From assembly GCA_902594005.1 (NCBI GenBank), contig CACJKN010000006.1, forward strand, positions 1 to 59,843: a stretch of DNA of 59,843 nt, read 5' to 3'. Positions 8,947-18,650 of this stretch are shown here, piece by piece; position 1 is the first letter of the stretch, and every line of letters begins with the position of its first letter. The DNA is from an uncultured SAR86 cluster bacterium (lineage in GTDB: Bacteria; Pseudomonadota; Gammaproteobacteria; Magnimaribacterales; D2472). The position numbers and the translations under genes are program-made. The notes under the pieces are model-generated. The model searched no databases, was not told where the DNA came from, and was given only the letters and a program-made list of their open reading frames with translations.

Positions 8947-11547
8947 ATGTCAAAATCACTTGTAATTGTAGAGTCCCCTGCAAAGGCAAAGACGATATCA
9001 AAATATCTTGGTAACGAATATATTGTTAAATCAAGTGTAGGTCATATCAGAGATTTACCAAAGGGAAAATCAAAAGCAAAGAGACAAAATTCAATCCCAA
9101 AAGATGCTAGTCCTGAAGAAAAGGCTAGATTAAAAAAAGAGCAAGAAAGAAGAAGGATAATTAGGAGAATGGGTGTAAATCCTGACGATGGATGGTCTGC
9201 CAATTATGAAATTATCCCTGATAAAGAAAAGGTAATAAAAGATTTAAGGAAAGCTTCAAAGGAAGTAGAAAAAGTTTATCTTGCTACTGATCTTGATAGA
9301 GAGGGAGAGGCTATAGCTTGGCACTTGAAAGAAGCTTTAGGAAAAAATAAATTTGAATATCACCGAGTAAGATTTAATGAAATTACAAAAAGTTCAATAT
9401 TAGAATCTTTCTCAGATCCTAAGGAAATAGATCAAGATCTAGTAAATGCCCAACAAGCAAGAAGATTTCTTGATAGGGTGGTAGGCTTTGAACTGTCTCC
9501 ATTATTGTGGAAAAAAATTGCAAGAGGTTTATCTGCAGGAAGAGTTCAATCTGTTGCATTAAGATTGCTTTGCGAAAGAGAAAAATTAATTTCACAATTT
9601 CAACCAGAGGAATTTTGGGAAGTTTCAGCAACTTTAAAAGATTTTAATCATGAAGAAATCTTATTTAAGTTAAATAGAAAAAAAAGCGATCCTCTTCTAA
9701 AAGAGGGTGAAGCGAAGAAAATAGAGGAGCTCGTAGGTAGTTCAAGTTTAGAAATATCTGAAATCACTAAAAAACCTACTACAGTTAAACCAAAAGCACC
9801 CTTTATAACATCAACTCTTCAGCAGGCCGCTAGCTCAAAGTTGGGTTTTGGGGTCTCAAGAACAATGCGAGTTGCCCAAAAGCTTTATGAAGCTGGAAGA
9901 ATCACCTATATGAGAACCGATGCTCCTAGCTTAAGTAATGATTCAATTGAAGATGCAAGATTATTTATTAAAGATACTCTTGCTGAAGAATACCTAACGG
10001 AAAAACCGCGAATATATTCAGGGAAAGAAAATGCTCAAGAGGCGCATGAGGCAATAAGACCAACAAGCGCAAGCTTAACTCCCGAAAAGCTCAGCGGTCA
10101 CTCAGAAGAAGAAGTAAAATTATACGACTTAATTTGGAGACAGTTTATTGCATGCCAAATGCCTGATGCAAAATATTTATCAATTAATGCAAAAGTTGTT
10201 CTTGATGATTATGTTTTCAGTGCAAGAGGAAGAGAGGTAATTTTTGATGGTTATACAAAAATATCTTCACAAAATGCCAAAAAATCAGATGAAGAAAATC
10301 TTCCAAGTTTAGAAGAAGGGCAAGTTTTAAAATTGGTCGAAATAAAGAATGAGAAAAAGTTTACGAAGCCTCCTGCTCGATTCTCCGAGGCAGCACTTGT
10401 AAAGGAGCTTGAAAGCAAAGGAATAGGAAGACCATCAACATATGCAGCAATTATTTCTACAATTCAGGCTAGAGGTTATGTGAAGCTTGAAAATAAAAGA
10501 TTCTTTGTAAATAAAATTGGCTTGATTGTTTCTGACAGGCTTATAGAAAGTTTCAATGAAATTATGGATTATGATTTTACAGCCAATTTAGAAAATGAAC
10601 TTGATGAAATAGCGTCTGGCAATCTTGAGTGGAAATCAGTTTTAAATAAGTTTTATCAAACATTTCAAGATGATCTTAATAGTGCAGGATCGGCTGAGGA
10701 TGGAATGAAACCAAATGATCCAACGAAGACCGATATAGTTTGTCCCTCATGTAACAAAAGTAATATGCTAATAAGAAACTCGGCAAATGGAGTATTTTTG
10801 GGCTGTGAGGGTTATCACAAGTCCGGTGATAAGCAATGTAAGCACACCATGAATCTCATAAGTGGTGATGAGGCAATAAGCGTTGATGACCAAGAGGAAG
10901 CCTCAAATCTTTTTATCAAAAAACGATGTCATATATGTGAAACAAGTATGGATAACTATTTAATAGATGAAAACAGAAAGATTCATGTATGTGCAAATAA
11001 TCCTGAATGTTCAGGATTTCTTTTAGAGGATGGTAAATTTAAGATTAGGGGATATGACGGCCCAACTCTTGAGTGTCATAAGTGCGGAGCAGAAATGCAA
11101 TTACAAACTGGAAGGTTTGGTAAATATTTCCTTTGTCAAAATGATAATTGCGGAGCAACAAGACAGTTAATGAGAAACGGTGAACCCAAACCAATTGTTA
11201 TGGATCCAATAAATACAAACATTGCATGTGAAAAGGTCGAAGATATATTCCTCCTAAGAGATAGCTTAAAAGGACTTTTCTTGGCAGCTAGTCAATTTCC
11301 AAAGAATAGGGAAACAAGAGCAATAAAGTCAGCTGAATTAAAAGTTATTGATGAAGTAAAGGAACTTCTACCTGAAAAGCATCATTACCTTATAGATGGT
11401 CCTGATAATGACCTGGATGGATCACCCTTGGTAATTAGATATAACAAAAATTTAGACATTCATTATCTTTCCGCAGAAAAAGATGGCAAGAGGACTGGAA
11501 ATAACTACTTCTTCGAGGAGGGTAGTTGGCAGAGAAAAGAAAAATAA
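8947..11547 (+). CDS. topA: DNA topoisomerase I
   Basis: 866-aa type IA topoisomerase that relaxes negative supercoils; E. coli TopA is 865 aa. The TOPRIM domain starts 'LVIVESPAKAKTISKYLG', with its acidic 'DLDREGEAIAWH' near residue 117. The active-site Tyr is in 'GRITYMRTDAPSLS' near residue 320. Three C-terminal zinc-finger repeats are seen: CPSCNK..C..C, CHICET..C..C and CHKCGA..C..C (~residues 598, 658 and 705). A GGGAGAG ribosome binding site precedes the ATG. Housekeeping gene, no irregularities. Confidence 0.97.
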   Translation: MSKSLVIVESPAKAKTISKYLGNEYIVKSSVGHIRDLPKGKSKAKRQNSIPKDASPEEKARLKKEQERRRIIRRMGVNPDDGWSANYEIIPDKEKVIKDLRKASKEVEKVYLATDLDREGEAIAWHLKEALGKNKFEYHRVRFNEITKSSILESFSDPKEIDQDLVNAQQARRFLDRVVGFELSPLLWKKIARGLSAGRVQSVALRLLCEREKLISQFQPEEFWEVSATLKDFNHEEILFKLNRKKSDPLLKEGEAKKIEELVGSSSLEISEITKKPTTVKPKAPFITSTLQQAASSKLGFGVSRTMRVAQKLYEAGRITYMRTDAPSLSNDSIEDARLFIKDTLAEEYLTEKPRIYSGKENAQEAHEAIRPTSASLTPEKLSGHSEEEVKLYDLIWRQFIACQMPDAKYLSINAKVVLDDYVFSARGREVIFDGYTKISSQNAKKSDEENLPSLEEGQVLKLVEIKNEKKFTKPPARFSEAALVKELESKGIGRPSTYAAIISTIQARGYVKLENKRFFVNKIGLIVSDRLIESFNEIMDYDFTANLENELDEIASGNLEWKSVLNKFYQTFQDDLNSAGSAEDGMKPNDPTKTDIVCPSCNKSNMLIRNSANGVFLGCEGYHKSGDKQCKHTMNLISGDEAISVDDQEEASNLFIKKRCHICETSMDNYLIDENRKIHVCANNPECSGFLLEDGKFKIRGYDGPTLECHKCGAEMQLQTGRFGKYFLCQNDNCGATRQLMRNGEPKPIVMDPINTNIACEKVEDIFLLRDSLKGLFLAASQFPKNRETRAIKSAELKVIDEVKELLPEKHHYLIDGPDNDLDGSPLVIRYNKNLDIHYLSAEKDGKRTGNNYFFEEGSWQRKEK

Positions 11548-11635
11548 CCACTTGAAATCTTATTAAAACTCATTAAATAAGAATAGTAGCTTGCTTTTTA
11601 TGAAGTTGGTGTTACGCTGAACAAAACTAAAAAAA

Positions 11636-11893
11636 ATGAATAATTACCTTGAATTAGCCCAATTATCAGACGGCACAATTGTCCTTAGAAGGTCTGATGA
11701 CAAGGAAAATCCCTTGGTTAAAATTAAGTTTTCGGGTGAGTCAAAGCAGCTACTTCAAGGACAAGAACTTCATATTGCTAAAGAGATGATAAGAGCTGGC
11801 ATTGAATCGATAAGCGGCAATGTTTCCGATTTTGATGAATTTTTTGATTCGCAGTTAGATAATATAAAGAAAAAAGAAGTTACTCTTCACTAA
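11636..11893 (+). CDS. Small conserved protein between topA and lexA
   Basis: 85-aa acidic protein 'MNNYLELAQLSDGTIVLRRSDDKENPLVKIKFSGESKQLL' with mixed alpha/beta character and no signal peptide or membrane segment. Its start follows an A-rich stretch with no Shine-Dalgarno. Its 3' end overlaps the convergent lexA by 4 bp. I do not recognise a named family; comparable short ORFs occur near topA/lexA in other gammaproteobacteria. Coding potential is supported by its position filling the topA-lexA gap and by the 4-bp tail overlap. Function unknown. Confidence 0.6.
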   Translation: MNNYLELAQLSDGTIVLRRSDDKENPLVKIKFSGESKQLLQGQELHIAKEMIRAGIESISGNVSDFDEFFDSQLDNIKKKEVTLH

Positions 11894-12498
11894 TTTTCTC
11901 GAATTAAACCTACGCTTTTTCCCTCTATGAAGAATCCCTCTGTTTCTTTGCTAATGTATATTTCATCGAAATCATCGTTTGCCGGGATAAGTTTTATTTG
12001 ATTACCCGATGACTGGAAGTATTTTAGCGTTACTTCATCATCTATCCTCGCTACAACTATATCCCCATTTCTAACCTCTGACGTCTTCTTAATGGCAACA
12101 AGATCATCTTCCATGATCCCAGCATCTTTCATACTAAGACCCTTTACTCTTAAAAAGTAATCGAAGTCAGATAAGAAAAGTGACTCTTGATATGGTATAT
12201 GCTTTTCAATATTTTCATCTGCAAGAGTTGGTGATCCTGCAGCGACTAAACCAATAACAGGAATTGTTTGAGATTTTTCAGCAGTGTTTTCTGTCAGATT
12301 TATACCCCTAGATGCTCCATTCTCAATCGTTATATAGCCCTTTTTTTCAAGAGCTCTTAGGTGGCTCTCCGCTGCATTAGGGGATTTAAACCCTAGCTCT
12401 CTACAAATATCCGCTCTAGTTGGTGGGAAACCAGTCTTTTTAATATAAAATTTAATACATTGAAGTACTTTCTTTTGCTGAATTGTAAGTTCTTTCAT
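11890..12498 (-). CDS. lexA: LexA, SOS repressor
   Basis: 202-aa repressor, the same length as E. coli LexA. Residues 1-70 hold the winged-helix DNA-binding domain ('GFPPTRADICRELGFKSPNAAESHLRAL'). The Ala-Gly self-cleavage site is in 'GLVAAGSP' near residue 83. The Ser of 'VKGLSMKDAGI' and the Lys of 'DDEVTLKYF' form the catalytic dyad, so autoproteolysis on RecA activation should work. I placed the start at 12498 (MKELTIQQKK) rather than the ORF-track 12567, because the longer form would run through the operator. A canonical LexA box lies 6 bp upstream, implying autorepression. Confidence 0.95.
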   Translation of the reverse strand: MKELTIQQKKVLQCIKFYIKKTGFPPTRADICRELGFKSPNAAESHLRALEKKGYITIENGASRGINLTENTAEKSQTIPVIGLVAAGSPTLADENIEKHIPYQESLFLSDFDYFLRVKGLSMKDAGIMEDDLVAIKKTSEVRNGDIVVARIDDEVTLKYFQSSGNQIKLIPANDDFDEIYISKETEGFFIEGKSVGLIREN

Positions 12499-12503
12499 AA
12501 TTT

Positions 12504-12523
12504 TACTGAATATATATACAGTA
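12504..12523. promoter_or_regulatory. LexA box (SOS operator) between lexA and the 5'-nucleotidase gene
   Basis: TACTGAATATATATACAGTA matches the gammaproteobacterial CTG-N10-CAG SOS box with the TA-rich core. It lies immediately upstream of lexA and 31 bp upstream of the divergent 5'-nucleotidase gene, so it may control both. Confidence 0.9.
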
Positions 12524-12539
12524 TAAATAATATTTACTT

Positions 12540-12545
12540 TATAAT
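12540..12545 (+). promoter_or_regulatory. Candidate -10 box for the 5'-nucleotidase gene
   Basis: TATAAT lies 9 nt before the ATG at 12555. No Shine-Dalgarno and no clear -35. The LexA box is centred about 29 bp upstream and would overlap a -35 region. Confidence 0.3.
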
Positions 12546-12554
12546 CAACTTGAA

Positions 12555-13454
12555 ATGAAAAAATCAAAATTAGTAATTGGTATCTCTTCTAGAGCATTGT
12601 TTGATCTTGATGAAAGCCATAAAATTTTTGAAAGAGATGGTGTCGATGCATATAGAGAATATCAAATCCTCAATGAAGAAAAGATCTTAAACCCTGGCAA
12701 TGCTTTTGGGCTAGTCAAGAAAATCCTTGAAATAAATAATTTATATAAATCCAAAGATAGAGTAGAAGTCATTTTGTTATCTCGAAACTCAGCAGACACA
12801 GGCTTGAGAGTTTTCAATTCTATTGAAGCTCATAGTCTTGATATTTCAAGAGCCGTTTTTTGTGGTGGAGAAAGCCCTCATAAATATGTGAAAGATTTCA
12901 ACATTGACCTCTTTCTTTCAAGTAGCAATGAAGATGTAAGGATGGCTATCGAAAGCAATGTTGCTTCTGCAACGATAATTTCTGGTAAAAGTAACTTCAA
13001 GCAAGATAGTCATCTATTAAAAATTGCTTTTGATGGAGATGCTGTGATCTTTTCAGATGAATCTGAGAAAATCTATCATGAAAAAGGGATTTCAGCATTT
13101 ATAAAGAATGAAACTAAGGGCGAGAAGATTAGCTTAGAGCCAGGACCAATGAAACCTTTTTTGATGGAATTAAACAGACTTCAAAGAGAGTTTACTCTTG
13201 ATGAGTGCCCAATAAGGACTGCACTGGTAACAGCTAGATCAGCTCCAACTCATAAAAGAGTAATTAAAACTCTTCGTGAATGGGGAGTAAGAATTGACGA
13301 ATCTCTTTTTCTAGGAGGCATGTCAAAAGAAGATTTTTTAAAATCATTTCAAGCCGACATCTTTTTTGATGATCAATTGAAGAATATTCAAGACGCATCG
13401 GGTAAAATTACTTCAGCTCATGTTCCTTATGGTGTAAAAAACGAGGTAAAGTAA
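12555..13454 (+). CDS. Cytosolic 5'-nucleotidase (cN-I-like)
   Basis: 299-aa protein resembling the bacterial members of the cytosolic 5'-nucleotidase I family, which release nucleosides from 5'-nucleoside monophosphates. Visible family elements are 'LVIGISSRALFDLDESHKIF' at the N-terminus, 'VILLSRNSADTGLRVFNSIE' near residue 73, 'FDGDAVIFSDESE' near residue 155 (HAD-like Asp loop) and 'LVTARSAPTHKRVIKTLREW' near residue 223. It is divergent from lexA with a LexA box between them and is followed with no gap by thrH (TAA then TTG). It may serve nucleotide salvage. Damage-linked control is plausible from the box but unproven. Confidence 0.8.
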   Translation: MKKSKLVIGISSRALFDLDESHKIFERDGVDAYREYQILNEEKILNPGNAFGLVKKILEINNLYKSKDRVEVILLSRNSADTGLRVFNSIEAHSLDISRAVFCGGESPHKYVKDFNIDLFLSSSNEDVRMAIESNVASATIISGKSNFKQDSHLLKIAFDGDAVIFSDESEKIYHEKGISAFIKNETKGEKISLEPGPMKPFLMELNRLQREFTLDECPIRTALVTARSAPTHKRVIKTLREWGVRIDESLFLGGMSKEDFLKSFQADIFFDDQLKNIQDASGKITSAHVPYGVKNEVK

Positions 13455-14066
13455 TTGGAAATTGTATGTTTGGATATGGAAGGTACGTTGACCGAAGAAA
13501 TTTGGCAACAGGTTGCTGAAGATACAGGAATAGAAGATTTTGCAAAAACTACCAGAGATATTCCCAGCTACTCAGATTTAATGGATGCTCGCCTTGTGGT
13601 TATGGAGCAAGAAGGGATAACTTTAAAAGATATTCAAAGGTCATCTTCAAAAGTAAAACTTCTTGATGGCGCGCGAGATTTTTTAGATAACCTAAGACAA
13701 AATTTTCAGGTAGTAATACTATCTGATACATTTCATGAAATTGCTTCTCCGCTTATGGAGAAGTTAGGCTTTCCTCTATTACTCTGTCATACCCTAAATG
13801 TTAAAGATGGCATGATTTCTTCTTATAAGCTTAGGCAAGAAAAAGCTAAACAAGAAGCCATTAAGTCATTTCAGGGTTTAGGATATAGATGTTTTGCCGC
13901 TGGTGATTCGTTCAATGATATTCAGATGTTTGAAGTTTGTGAAAAAGGTTTTTTTATAAATGCTCCAGAGAAAGTTATATCTAAGCATCCTGAAATAGAG
14001 GTAGTAAAGGACTATAATGACCTAGAAGCCAAACTTTTAGAAAATTCTATTTATCAGTATGAATAA
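13455..14066 (+). CDS. thrH: ThrH: phosphoserine phosphatase / homoserine phosphotransferase
   Basis: 203-aa HAD-superfamily enzyme of the ThrH type described in Pseudomonas aeruginosa, which dephosphorylates phosphoserine and can transfer the phosphate to homoserine. The nucleophile motif is the distinctive '[12 protein letters not shown]' (ThrH has DxEG where SerB has DxDG). Other HAD motifs are '[11 protein letters not shown]' (~residue 91) and '[14 protein letters not shown]' (~residue 148). It starts with TTG directly after the upstream stop and overlaps queH by 8 bp. It may link serine and threonine synthesis. The family assignment is strong. Confidence 0.88.
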   Translation: MEIVCLDMEGTLTEEIWQQVAEDTGIEDFAKTTRDIPSYSDLMDARLVVMEQEGITLKDIQRSSSKVKLLDGARDFLDNLRQNFQVVILSDTFHEIASPLMEKLGFPLLLCHTLNVKDGMISSYKLRQEKAKQEAIKSFQGLGYRCFAAGDSFNDIQMFEVCEKGFFINAPEKVISKHPEIEVVKDYNDLEAKLLENSIYQYE

Positions 14067-14718
14067 ACTGTCCTTGAAAGAATACATAAGACCTGATCTT
14101 GAATTAAGTGAAGGAGAAAATAATCTTCTTCTACACAGCTGTTGCGCACCATGTGCAGGTGAAATTATGGAGGCTGTTGCAGCAGCGAACATTAAAACTA
14201 CGGTTTACTTCTATAATCCAAATATCCATCCGTTAGAAGAATATGAAATAAGAAAAGAAGAAAATAAAAGATTCTGCGAAAAACTTGGATTTGATTTTAT
14301 TGATGCAGACTATGATAAGGATAACTGGTTTCAAAGAGTAAAAGGCTTAGAGAATGAACCCGAAAGAGGAAAAAGATGTACAGTTTGCTTTGATATGAGA
14401 TTTGAAAGATCAGCACTTTATGCTCATGAAAATAATTTCAACTATTTCGCGACAACATTGGGTATCTCAAGATGGAAAGATATGAATCAAATAAATGACT
14501 CTGGAAAACGAGCTGCAGAGCGGTATGAAGATGTAAGTTACTGGGATTTCAATTGGAGAAAAGATGGTGGCTCCTCAAGAATGATAGAGATCTCAAAACG
14601 TGAAAATTTTTATCAGCAAGAGTATTGCGGATGTGTCTACAGTCTCAGAGATACAAATAGATGGAGAAGGGAAAATAATAGAGACAGAATTATAAGAGGA
14701 GTAAAGTTCTACTCATAA
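14059..14718 (+). CDS. queH: Epoxyqueuosine reductase QueH
   Basis: 219-aa QueH (former DUF208), which reduces epoxyqueuosine to queuosine in tRNA anticodons and replaces the unrelated QueG. The conserved cysteines are all visible: 'HSCCAPC' near residue 27, '[13 protein letters not shown]' near residue 112 and '[15 protein letters not shown]' near residue 193. They supply the Fe-S cluster and metal ligands. The length is typical. It follows thrH in an overlapping unit and precedes prpB by 2 bp, so it may be read through into the methylcitrate genes. Confidence 0.92.
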   Translation: MNKLSLKEYIRPDLELSEGENNLLLHSCCAPCAGEIMEAVAAANIKTTVYFYNPNIHPLEEYEIRKEENKRFCEKLGFDFIDADYDKDNWFQRVKGLENEPERGKRCTVCFDMRFERSALYAHENNFNYFATTLGISRWKDMNQINDSGKRAAERYEDVSYWDFNWRKDGGSSRMIEISKRENFYQQEYCGCVYSLRDTNRWRRENNRDRIIRGVKFYS

Positions 14719-14720
14719 AA

Positions 14721-15599
14721 ATGTCGGCAGGAAAAAGATTTAGAGAAGCGCTAGAAGAAAACAATCCCTTAAAGATTGTTGGTGCAATAAATGCATATTC
14801 TGCAATTCTTGCAGAGAGATCGGGTCATAAATGTATTTATTTATCTGGAAGCGGAGTAGCTTCTGCATCATATGGTATTCCTGATCTAGGCTTAACATCT
14901 CTTGAAGATGTACTGGTAGATGTTAAAAGGATTTCTAAATCAACTTCATTACCATTATTAGTAGATATAGATACAGGATGGGGTGATGGAACTAATATTT
15001 CAAACAGTATAGAAAAAATGATTGAGGCTGGAGCTGCTGCTGTTCACTTAGAGGATCAAATTGAAGCTAAAAGATGTGGACATAGACCAAATAAAAAGTT
15101 GATTTCATCAAAAGAGATGTGTGAAAGAATTAAAAGCGCAATTGAGGGAAGAACTGATCCAAATTTCTTTATTATTGCAAGGACGGATGCTTTCGCCTCA
15201 GAAGGTATTGAAGGCTGTATCCAAAGATCAAAAGAATATATTAATGCAGGAGCTGATGGAATATTTCTTGAAGCTATAACCTCTCTTCAAGACTACAAAG
15301 AGCTAAAAGAAGCTATTCAAAAACCAATTCTTGCAAATATCACCGAGTTTGGTAAAACTCCTCTTTTCAAAGATCATGAATTAATGGATGCTGGGGTAGA
15401 TATGATGCTATTTCCATTGTCTGCTTTTAGAGCTTCCTCAAAAGCCACTGAAAAAGTATATGAATCAATACTAAAAAATGGGACGCAGGAAAATGTTTTA
15501 GATATAATGCAGACGCGTGATGAACTTTATGACAGACTAGATTACTTGAACTTTGAAAAGAATCTCGACGAGTATATAAAGAATATGGAGGATCATTGA
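14721..15599 (+). CDS. prpB: Methylisocitrate lyase
   Basis: 292-aa enzyme of the isocitrate lyase/PEP mutase family that cleaves 2-methylisocitrate to pyruvate and succinate, the last step of the methylcitrate cycle for propionyl-CoA. The family signature with the catalytic Cys is 'EAKRCGHRPNKKLIS' (KRCGH, ~residue 114). The Mg-binding 'DIDTGWG' is near residue 82 and 'ARTDAFASEGIEG' near residue 154. The length matches E. coli PrpB (296 aa). The stop codon overlaps the prpC ATG by one base. Confidence 0.95.
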   Translation: MSAGKRFREALEENNPLKIVGAINAYSAILAERSGHKCIYLSGSGVASASYGIPDLGLTSLEDVLVDVKRISKSTSLPLLVDIDTGWGDGTNISNSIEKMIEAGAAAVHLEDQIEAKRCGHRPNKKLISSKEMCERIKSAIEGRTDPNFFIIARTDAFASEGIEGCIQRSKEYINAGADGIFLEAITSLQDYKELKEAIQKPILANITEFGKTPLFKDHELMDAGVDMMLFPLSAFRASSKATEKVYESILKNGTQENVLDIMQTRDELYDRLDYLNFEKNLDEYIKNMEDH

Positions 15600-16723
15600 T
15601 GGGAAAGAAGCTTGAAGGAGCCGGATTAAGAGGTCAAGTCGCAGGAGAAACTGCACTTTCAACCGTAGGTAAAGAGGGTAAAGGCCTGACTTACAGAGGT
15701 TATGCAATTGAAGATTTAGCGGAGAAAGCAACTTTTGAAGAAGTTGCCTATATGCTTCTTTATGGAAAATTACCTAATCAAGAAGAATATGACTCTTATA
15801 CCTCTAAGCTCAGGAACTATAGAGATTTACCAAGAGAGTTAAAAAATGTTTTAACAGCAATACCAAAAGAAACTCATCCAATGGATGTACTTCGAACTGG
15901 TACTTCTATGTTAGGAAATCTTGAGCCAGAAGGAGATTTTATTAATCAAAATGATACAGCTGATAGGATTCTTGCTGCCATGCCTTCAATAATGACATAT
16001 TGGTATAGAGCATCTCATTTTGGCGAAGATATAAACACTCTTACAGACCATAAAACTATGGGCGGCCAGTTTTTAAGTTCACTTACAGGAAGTGAGCCAA
16101 GTGATGAACATATTAGAGCACTTGATACTTCTCTTATTTGCTATGCAGAACATGGCTTTAATGCATCGACATTTACAGCTAGAACATGCGCATCAACTCT
16201 GTCTGATATGCACTCTTGTATTACTGCTGCAATAGGAACATTAAGAGGTCCTCTGCATGGCGGTGCTAATGAAGCAGCTATGGAAATGATAGAAAGATTT
16301 TCTTCAAGGGAAGATGCTAATGTTGGTGTGAAGAATATGCTTGCAAACAAGGAAAAGATTATGGGTTTCGGTCATGCAGTTTATTCAGATGAGGATCCCA
16401 GAAACAAGATTGTAAAAGCTTGGGCAAAGAAACTTAGCTCAAATGCATCAAACCCAGTTATTTATGAAGTTTCTGAAGAAATTGAAAAGGTAATGAGCGA
16501 AGAAAAAAATCTCTTTGCAAATACAGATTTTTATATGGCATCTGCATATAATTTTTTAGGCATACCAACACCAATCTTTACTCCACTTTTTGTAATTGGC
16601 AGAACCTCTGGATGGGCTGCTAATGTGATGGAGCAAAGAGCAGATAATAGAATTATAAGACCCAGTGAAGAATATATTGGACCTGAATCTGCGACTTGGA
16701 TTGATCTTAAAGATAGAGATTAA
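15599..16723 (+). CDS. prpC: 2-methylcitrate synthase
   Basis: 374-aa short-type citrate synthase homologue condensing propionyl-CoA with oxaloacetate. Catalytic residues appear in 'GPLHGGANEAAMEMIERF' (His, ~residue 220), 'IMGFGHAVYSDEDPRNKI' (His, ~residue 258) and 'MEQRADNRIIRP' near the end (Arg/Asp). I take the ATG at 15599 over the TTG three bases earlier in the ORF track. The PrpC assignment over GltA rests on the short length and its place between prpB and prpD; methylcitrate synthases can also use acetyl-CoA. Confidence 0.93.
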   Translation: MGKKLEGAGLRGQVAGETALSTVGKEGKGLTYRGYAIEDLAEKATFEEVAYMLLYGKLPNQEEYDSYTSKLRNYRDLPRELKNVLTAIPKETHPMDVLRTGTSMLGNLEPEGDFINQNDTADRILAAMPSIMTYWYRASHFGEDINTLTDHKTMGGQFLSSLTGSEPSDEHIRALDTSLICYAEHGFNASTFTARTCASTLSDMHSCITAAIGTLRGPLHGGANEAAMEMIERFSSREDANVGVKNMLANKEKIMGFGHAVYSDEDPRNKIVKAWAKKLSSNASNPVIYEVSEEIEKVMSEEKNLFANTDFYMASAYNFLGIPTPIFTPLFVIGRTSGWAANVMEQRADNRIIRPSEEYIGPESATWIDLKDRD

Positions 16724-17155
16724 ATGATAAAAATCTTTAGTTTAATTATCTCATTTCTATTTTTTTCTTTAGAAACCACCTCTAATGATCTTGATTCATT
16801 AGAATGTAGAGACGGCAAGCCAGAAGTATTTTTTATTACCCCTAATGAAGATTTAGTAACCTCGACAGGAGTAATTAATTTGGAGTTTGGTATTAAAAAT
16901 TTTAATATTGCACCAGCTGGTCAAATTGCCTGCGATTCAGGACATCATCATCTTTTAATAAATGTTCCACTTCCTGATTTAACTAGGCCAATCCCTTCAG
17001 ATGAAAATCACATACATTACGGCAAAGGACAAACTTCAGACACTATCGAGTTACCAAAAGGAGTTCACAAATTGAGATTAGTTCTTGGAAACTTCGCACA
17101 TATTCCTCATGAAGACCCAATAATCTCAGATGAATTGATTATTGAGGTAAGGTAA
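16724..17155 (+). CDS. DUF4399 secreted protein inside the prp cluster
   Basis: 143-aa protein with an N-terminal hydrophobic signal sequence (~residues 1-17, possible cleavage after 'LFFSLETTS') and a DUF4399-like domain marked by '[35 protein letters not shown]' and '[13 protein letters not shown]'. The histidine-rich 'SGHHHL' and 'HIHYGKGQ' segments suggest metal binding, but no activity is established. It directly abuts prpC and overlaps prpD by 1 bp (TAATG), so it is translated within the methylcitrate operon. A periplasmic protein is odd company for this cytosolic pathway. Confidence 0.75.
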   Translation: MIKIFSLIISFLFFSLETTSNDLDSLECRDGKPEVFFITPNEDLVTSTGVINLEFGIKNFNIAPAGQIACDSGHHHLLINVPLPDLTRPIPSDENHIHYGKGQTSDTIELPKGVHKLRLVLGNFAHIPHEDPIISDELIIEVR

Positions 17156-18600
17156 TGTCACAATTTTTTGATATTAACTCAAGACCAGACCCTGATGAAT
17201 TAATAATCCAAATTGCTGATTATGTTATGGATTATGAGATCCAATCAGATGAAGCCTATGAAACTGCAAAAAGTTGCTTAATAGACACTTTAGGATGTGG
17301 CTTGCTAGCATTAAGTTTTCCAGCTTGTACAAAATTACTTGGGCCAGTTGTTGAGGGAACAGAAGTACCATATGGCGTTAGAGTTCCAGGAACCTCTAAT
17401 TTATTAGACCCCGTAAAGGGAGCATTTGATATTGGATGTATCATAAGATGGCTTGATTTTAACGATACTTGGCTTGCAGCTGAGTGGGGACATCCATCAG
17501 ATAACCTTGGTGCAATACTTGCTTGCGCAGATTATGTCTCTCAAAAGAACATTGAAGCTGGTAAAGAACCACTAAAAGTATTGGATATTCTGGAAATGAT
17601 GATTAAAGCTCATGAAATCCAAGGCATTTTAGCTCTCGAAAATAGCTTCAACAGAGTTGGTTTAGATCATGTAGTTCTTGTCAAAGTAGCATCAACTGCA
17701 GTAGCAACAAAAATTTTAGGTGGAAATAAAGAAGATGTTATTAATGCTCTAACTCATGCATGGTTGGATGGACAAAGCTTGAGAACATACAGACATGCTC
17801 CAAATGCAGGGTCACGAAAAAGCTGGGCTGCCGGTGATGCGACAAGCCGCGCAGTAAGACTAGCAATGATTACCTTATCAGGAGAGATGGGGTATCCAAG
17901 TGTTTTAACTGCAAAAACATGGGGGTTTGAAGATGTCCTTTTTAAAGGTGAGTCTTTAAGAATTCCACAAAGCTTTGGTTCATATGTTATGGAAAATGTT
18001 TTATTTAAGATTAGTTTTCCTGCTGAATTCCACGCACAAACAGCAGTTGAGGCAGCAGTGAGCATACATCCTGAAATTATCGATAGGCTTGATGAAATTG
18101 ATAAAATTGAGATAACAACACATGAGTCAGCAATAAGAATCATTTCCAAAGTTGGCGAACTCAATAACCCTGCAGATAGGGATCATTGTCTTCAATACAT
18201 GGTTGCTATTGGCCTTCTAAAAGGTGATTTAGTAGCTGAGGACTATGAAGATGAAGTCGCACAGAACCCAAGAATTGATGAATTAAGATCAAAAATGGTT
18301 GTTACCGAGAATAAAAAATATTCTGAGGATTATCTTGATCCTGAAAAGAGATCAATAGCTAACAAATTGAGAGTACTTTTCAAAGATGGTTCTTCCACTC
18401 AAGAAATTGAGGTTGAGTATCCTATTGGCCATAGAAGAAGAAGAAATGAAGGCATTCCCGTCCTTGAGAAAAAGTTTTTAAGTAATCTAAAAACTGTTTT
18501 TGACGATGAGAAATCAGAGCAGATTTATAAAGAGTTCTTAGATTTCGATAAGCTTACATCTATGAGTGTAGTTGATTTTCAAAAGCTTCTATCTCTCTGA
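17155..18600 (+). CDS. prpD: 2-methylcitrate dehydratase (MmgE/PrpD family)
   Basis: 481-aa PrpD that dehydrates 2-methylcitrate to 2-methyl-cis-aconitate; E. coli PrpD is 483 aa. The N-terminal MmgE/PrpD domain includes '[16 protein letters not shown]' (~residue 42), '[26 protein letters not shown]' (~residue 98) and '[19 protein letters not shown]' (~residue 221). The C-terminal domain carries '[19 protein letters not shown]' (~residue 341). No prpF or AcnD-type gene is adjacent, so rehydration to methylisocitrate would fall to the AcnB encoded at 31.6-34.2 kb. It ends the prp unit. Confidence 0.95.
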   Translation: MSQFFDINSRPDPDELIIQIADYVMDYEIQSDEAYETAKSCLIDTLGCGLLALSFPACTKLLGPVVEGTEVPYGVRVPGTSNLLDPVKGAFDIGCIIRWLDFNDTWLAAEWGHPSDNLGAILACADYVSQKNIEAGKEPLKVLDILEMMIKAHEIQGILALENSFNRVGLDHVVLVKVASTAVATKILGGNKEDVINALTHAWLDGQSLRTYRHAPNAGSRKSWAAGDATSRAVRLAMITLSGEMGYPSVLTAKTWGFEDVLFKGESLRIPQSFGSYVMENVLFKISFPAEFHAQTAVEAAVSIHPEIIDRLDEIDKIEITTHESAIRIISKVGELNNPADRDHCLQYMVAIGLLKGDLVAEDYEDEVAQNPRIDELRSKMVVTENKKYSEDYLDPEKRSIANKLRVLFKDGSSTQEIEVEYPIGHRRRRNEGIPVLEKKFLSNLKTVFDDEKSEQIYKEFLDFDKLTSMSVVDFQKLLSL

Positions 18601-18636
18601 AACACTTATAATCCAAGCGTTTTTTAAAAAATAGCA

Positions 18637-18642
18637 TATAAT
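18637..18642 (+). promoter_or_regulatory. Candidate -10 box for aroC, possibly leaderless
   Basis: TATAAT lies 8 nt before the aroC ATG. No Shine-Dalgarno is visible in the short interval and no good -35 hexamer is seen. It would start the long aroC-purF gene run. Confidence 0.35.
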
Positions 18643-18650
18643 AATCCGCT

